Assembly (NCBI GenBank): GCA_019843655.1
Contig: JACDQD010000011.1
Coordinates: forward strand, 4,382,604-4,446,603
DNA: 64,000 nt
From: Lethocerus indicus
Lineage: Eukaryota > Arthropoda > Insecta > Hemiptera > Belostomatidae
Reading direction: 5' to 3'
Shown: positions 58,901-64,000 of the stretch, one piece after another
Layout of the letters: every line of letters begins with the position of its first letter
Numbering within the stretch: position 1 is the first letter of the stretch
Notes under the pieces: generated by a model
Database searches by the model: none
The model's input: the letters and a program-made list of their open reading frames with translations, nothing else
Told to the model about the DNA's origin: nothing
Made by a program: the position numbers and the translations under genes

Positions 58901-61900
58901 CAACTATGACTCGGACTCAGAGGAAAATAGATTGATACACTGAGCTCATTATGAGAATCAGACTAGTCGCATTGTTCTCGATCTGTTTTTTATACACATT
59001 TTGCAGTTGTGTGTTTGAAGCGTCCTACGTTACACAACCAATTTTAGTTAAGATTATAATTACGTTACATATTCGTTTCTAAACATGTGAATTTAATATT
59101 GGCAGGTTCTGAGGGAAATATAACCTGTTTTCTTCATTTTAAAATTAGGACTCCCACAGAGTAGGGTAGGAGCATACTTCGAATGACACATGACATACAC
59201 GGGGTGAACCAATAAGATCGAATTCGTCGATATAACTTTTCTTTTAGAATTACCTGTAGTTCTCGAGGATTTGTCTGAAAATTCAAAATATTTTAGTTGA
59301 TATATTCTGTCAGCTTTATGTTTGTTGTCTGTAGGGGATTTCGGTATGTATAACTGTCGTCAGTCCTGTTAACTATCTAGAGCGTGTCCTGCTAGAAGTT
59401 AACTCCTGTTTTAAATTTCTTCCTGGTACAAATCAATAGACAACCACGAGAGTGCAGTGGCGTCATATTTAAAAAAAGAATTTGTTCCCGTAGTGCCTTA
59501 ACAGTAACATTCCGCGTCTGATATGCCGGAAGTAATCTCGGTTTGATTTACAAACGGAATATCAAAAAGCGGCCTAGCTTGAACCAAATAGGCGAGATTG
59601 GAGTTATAAAATGGATGATGTCCCAAATTGACGGCTAAGCTGAAACCTATCTAGAAACCATAAAATCGAACTAGTGATAACAAGAAATGATTATATTGCA
59701 CGTATCGTAGATTTTCTGATTGTCACATTTGAATAATCGGACAAATTCTGCAGTGGAATCAATTCGGGATATTATAATTCTGGATTGTTTTTTCGATGCT
59801 CAAATTATTTGTATTATTCTTACCTATTTACCCGCGAATTTACGATTCTCGTTGCACTTAAAAAAAAGTCCGCCGGGTGAATTCTGTAATCCGGAATCAT
59901 GAAATTCTTGTCATAGTTTGGCCGAAGTCGGTGACGAACGGTTGGAACTGTCGCTGGCCCACTGTCCACCGGTGGACACACGCGGCTCGTTCTATGATGA
60001 TAACTGACGAGCCGCAAGCGACACCGGATCGACCTCGAAGGCCTCCAACAATCGATTGTTGGCCTCCCCCCGTCGATCGGCGCCCGTCGCGTGGCAACAT
60101 TGTCACGGTAAACGGTCGCCAAATCACCAGCTAATTTGGCAGGGTTTACTTTCGGGCGGCCCCTAAGAAACGCCCCATAATAATGAATGGTTTAACAGGT
60201 TTAATTGCGAAATTCCATCATGCAAGCGCATTGAGCGTGCCATAACTAAAAAGGACTATCCACATTTCACACATGACTATTACTACACGCAGTATTCGGA
60301 ACACATGGCGGGGACTATAACGTGTTAACTCTTGGTTATGAGGATTAATAATACCTACTGAATGAAGCCGGTTATCGATCGGTTCAATAAAATGCCCAAA
60401 GTAGAAAAAAATCATGAAATATTCAGTCCATCTACAGTATGAGAAGCGCTACCGGTATTTGTTCGCACGTCGCTGTTAACTGAGAATATGACCTTCCATT
60501 CAGAAAGGACAACTAATTATACTTGCATTTTCTAAAGACATAAACATCTAATTTACTTTAAAACTAACTCCGAAACATTTCTGCGGCCGTTTAAATAACA
60601 CTGACACTTCAGATAACAATAGAACTCTATTACATCACATTATCAACGTACTCTTGTGTAACGCCGCTTCCTACCTAGGCACGCAAATGAGACTGGACGT
60701 AATCGAATGGATTTATACTCTGCGTTAATGGAACGTACCCTAAGGTTTATTAATTTACTACTATCGATTCATTGTTTCATTATACACTCGTGATAAATCA
60801 TCAATCGTATTTAATTCAATAGCATACTTCAATAGGACTATTATAACCGTTTCACTAAATCACAATATTTCATAACATTAATAATATCTATAAGTATTAT
60901 TGAAACTGAATGAGGCTTATTACCGGGACCAGTTAAATTATTGCATTATATACGGTGCGTTAGTTCCCCATCGAACTAAAGTGCTTCGCCGGCCGTGAGT
61001 TTCAGCCCCGAGTTTTCAGACAGTTTTTTTACAGTTTCTGGCACAGTTTTTTGAGTGTCTGAAAATGATGTAGAGCGCGTAAGAAAGTTTGAATGACCAG
61101 AAGTTATTTATTACCAACTTCAGGCAATCGTGATTTAATGAAATTTGAGACTGTTAATGGTTCTGAATTCCATGAAATAGACATAGCTTGAATGTTTCTA
61201 TATACCTTTTTGTATAGTTATATTGGCTGTCTGTAATGCCATTGTTTCTAAACTCGTGGTGGGGAAACAGTAGGTACTGTTTCTGTCGAAATTGTCGCGT
61301 GTCATTTCCTTCTTAATAGGTTCTGGTGACAGCAATTGAACGTGCTATTGAGTGCGGTTGGAGAGATACAAAGCGGCTGTATATATAAACAGGGTTGAGG
61401 GCATACGCAGCGGGGAAGTGGAACGGCGATGTGGCGTTTCCCATTGTCAATCTGTCCCGATTGTCTAAGCTGTCTCACAAAGCCAGTGGCTTAGGTCTTT
61501 ATCCGCGGCCATCTCAATTCGGTAATGGGCCATGTTTAAGAATCCCGTACCGCTTCTGGGTAGTATTAGGGCGGACAATTCCCCCAGCGGCTAGTTGAGA
61601 TCATTTGCCGAGGTAATTTAAAGCGGGATGAGTTACTTGGCAATCCTCTTTTGGCGATTTATTCTCAGAAAAGAGCGCTGACGCATATTCAAGGTAACTT
61701 GTGACTGAATTTAAGTGAAATGGTTCTAGACTACGAATTTGAAACGGACATCCAAACAAACATACAATTTAGAAAACCATATTTAAACCGATGTTCCATT
61801 AAGACCTCCAACATCAGATTGTTTTTTATATACTCAGGATATTGATCACTAGAACGTCTTGTCAGGATTTAGTGAATTACACGTACTAATAAATAAATAC

Positions 61901-64000
61901 CCAATTTATGAGTTATATAACCAGTAACTATTTTATAAACAGTATAATTTTAGTCACTGATAAGAGTATAAGCTCCGCCTATCGGGTTGCTTTACAAAGG
62001 GGATGTGAAAGGGATGCGAACTGGCCGTTTTAAGTTTTATTCAGATGAAGTCTCGTATCGTCTCGATGCGTTGTTGAAAATCGGATCGGGTTTGTGCGGT
62101 GCAAGGTAACGAAGGTCGGACGCGCAAAGCGGACGACGCCTCATTTGCGACACAAAAGCCGCTCTCTCGGTCCGAGTGTTGGGAAACACCACCGACCCGC
62201 ATTGTCGGCTTTGAAACGCCGGATTTGATGCAGTTCGGCACGATTTGGTAATCGGTTCATGACGGCGCCCAGACAACCCTCACCGAGTGTGAATGAAGCG
62301 CAATGCGCACCAGTAAGGGGTTCGACCCGGCGTTTTTCAGGATACGTATATGAGTATTAGCCGAGATTTTTTACCACAAATACAATGAGATGCGGGTGTC
62401 TCCACTGAGGACGATTCGCCCATAGTCTGAAGCTATAGTTCAGGGGTGAGCAAATCTGGCTCTTCGTTCAGTGCGGCTCCCATTTAAATCCGTTTATTTT
62501 AAATCCGGAATACAGAATGCGTGACCCAGCCTTGGTATAGTCCTTAACGAGAAGGCACAGGAATAGGACATTTGGAGATACAGTCTTCTGGCAGTTATGT
62601 CGGAAAAATAGGGAAAGAGGTGTGAACGGAGTATTGCTTGATGTATACATAATTCAACGTCTGAACACGGACGGTGCACTCTATCAAACAAGTGCTTTAT
62701 TCGAACACTTAAATTGCTCAGAGACAACTTCACAATATCCAGCCGCGTGATGTTTTTTTTACCCAGGAGATCCGACTGTCTGAACATGTAAATGAATAAA
62801 ATCTGGGGTTATTTTACCCCTGAGCATACTGGTCCTTCCAAGAAGGAACATCCTCCTCTGGTTAGGAAGGAACCGCCTGAGACGTAGTTCCTAGCGAGAA
62901 GACTAAGGAAAACGAAATTTCAAAATCATCGTCAGGTATTTTTGAGAGAATCTCTGGCTCATACCATAACCATAAAAGAAGTTCTAATACAGTATAGATT
63001 ATGTTTTAATGTATAATACATGCGCAGCACGCGTGGAAATTCTAGGCAAAAAAAGGATTAACACAGATATACAAAAAATAATTTGATTAATTAACAAACT
63101 CTGTACAATTTAATAGTATGTTTTTACCATAATCCATTACACAATCGAATGAAGGAAACCCAAAGAAATTTCTGCCAATAGTAATAAACGCGTGGACATT
63201 AGCACCGCGGTTAGAAATTCACGGCATGTCATCCGACAATGTCCACCATACCGGGATCTTTAAATCAAGGATAAGATATCGCGCGAACCAAGGCTTTAAC
63301 CTTATCTTATTAAGCGCATTAAGCCCTATATTAAGGCTTCCTGAGACAAAAATGTCGGACGATATGACACGTAACCGGTAGCATACTGAAGGCGCCATCA
63401 CTAGTTTTTCCAGTCATAGAAGTTTGTTTAGGAGTTGCTAATGTAAATAACAAGGTTGGAAAAATACCGCATTGAGTCCACGGGCTTACTAGCATCCAAA
63501 TACCTACAACCAATATTATTCGATGTATAGGTCTTTGGTCAGAAATATGTATAGTAATTATAGACTTTGTTATTTACTAGAAACATTACATTTTTTTGTT
63601 ACATGATTTTTCTACTTCGTGTTGTTTATCCGTAAGGGTTTACTAAAGACATGTCAATATTTCAAATATGACATCATTATAAGTGATTATGAACGATATA
63701 ATTTGAATCGTAACTCGATGGGGCCTGGTGGGTGAAAAAATTGGATTAGTCACCGATGGATGGGGGCACTGTGAATGTCAATGCTCTTCAGGGAAACAAT
63801 AGTGTTTTTGTTTTAGTTCCACTCCACGGTTAGATCTGCGTGCAGGCAATGTATTCGTGTCTGTATCGTGTGTTTTAAAAACAAAATTATTATTTTGGCA
63901 ATTGCCAATGCCACATCAAATATGCCAACCTTCCAATGAGCTGGTCTCAACCAGCTCTTGTTATTTCTTTTCTATTCATTTGTGTCTGTATCGTGTTTTG
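55930..64000. other. Upstream flank of gene C; no gene recognised
   Basis: Should hold gene C's promoter and non-coding first exon, which I could not place. GC-richer islands stand out at about 56450-56760, 59930-60130, 61400-61600 and 62040-62280. They have overlapping open frames on both strands but no recognisable domains. A 16-bp perfect palindrome lies at 60046-60061. A fragment CGAAACCGGTGTAAC on the minus strand near 57195-57215 may be another eroded hammerhead-family copy. Confidence 0.4.

Overview
The window is eukaryotic, AT-rich and full of introns. It looks like an arthropod, most likely an insect (I favour a hemipteran, but weakly). All confident protein-coding content lies on the minus strand between about 19.3 and 55.8 kb. 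It is a head-to-tail tandem array of three genes for M13-family metallopeptidases (neprilysin-like, type II membrane proteins). I rebuilt the genes exon by exon from conserved M13 motifs, splice sites and intron phase. Gene A (19338-28344) and gene B (31549-37292) lack an identified first coding exon. Gene C (40759-55802) is complete: 20 coding exons give exactly 790 codons including the stop. From the membrane-anchor exon to the stop, all three share 18 coding exons with the same intron phases, so they are tandem duplicates.

Genes A and C keep the full catalytic set: NAYY, HExxH, ENxADxGG, and the histidine and arginine of the C-terminal HSPxxxR segment. Gene B keeps an intact reading frame through all 18 exons. 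However, HExxH has become REIAH, NAYY has become TVHY, the ENxAD glutamate is displaced or replaced, and the C-terminal histidine is arginine. It is best read as a secreted or membrane pseudo-peptidase rather than a decayed pseudogene.

The first 19 kb holds no recognisable host gene but several relics of a Penelope-like retroelement. Two decayed copies of its C-terminal linker plus GIY-YIG endonuclease lie at 7282-8000 (minus) and 16358-16770 (plus). Next to the first copy, and again in a separate repeat at 11.6 kb, sits an identical 37-nt sequence (7080-7116 minus, 11596-11632 plus). It folds as a minimal hammerhead ribozyme with a palindromic ACCGGU stem III. More diverged copies of the same motif are scattered through the window, including inside a gene A intron.

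The flanks (1-19 kb and 56-64 kb) and the two intergenic gaps (28.3-31.5 and 37.3-40.8 kb) otherwise hold microsatellites, a mariner terminal fragment, a foldback repeat, and GC-richer islands of unknown role. Exon boundaries are my own reading from sequence and conservation; no transcript or database evidence was available.
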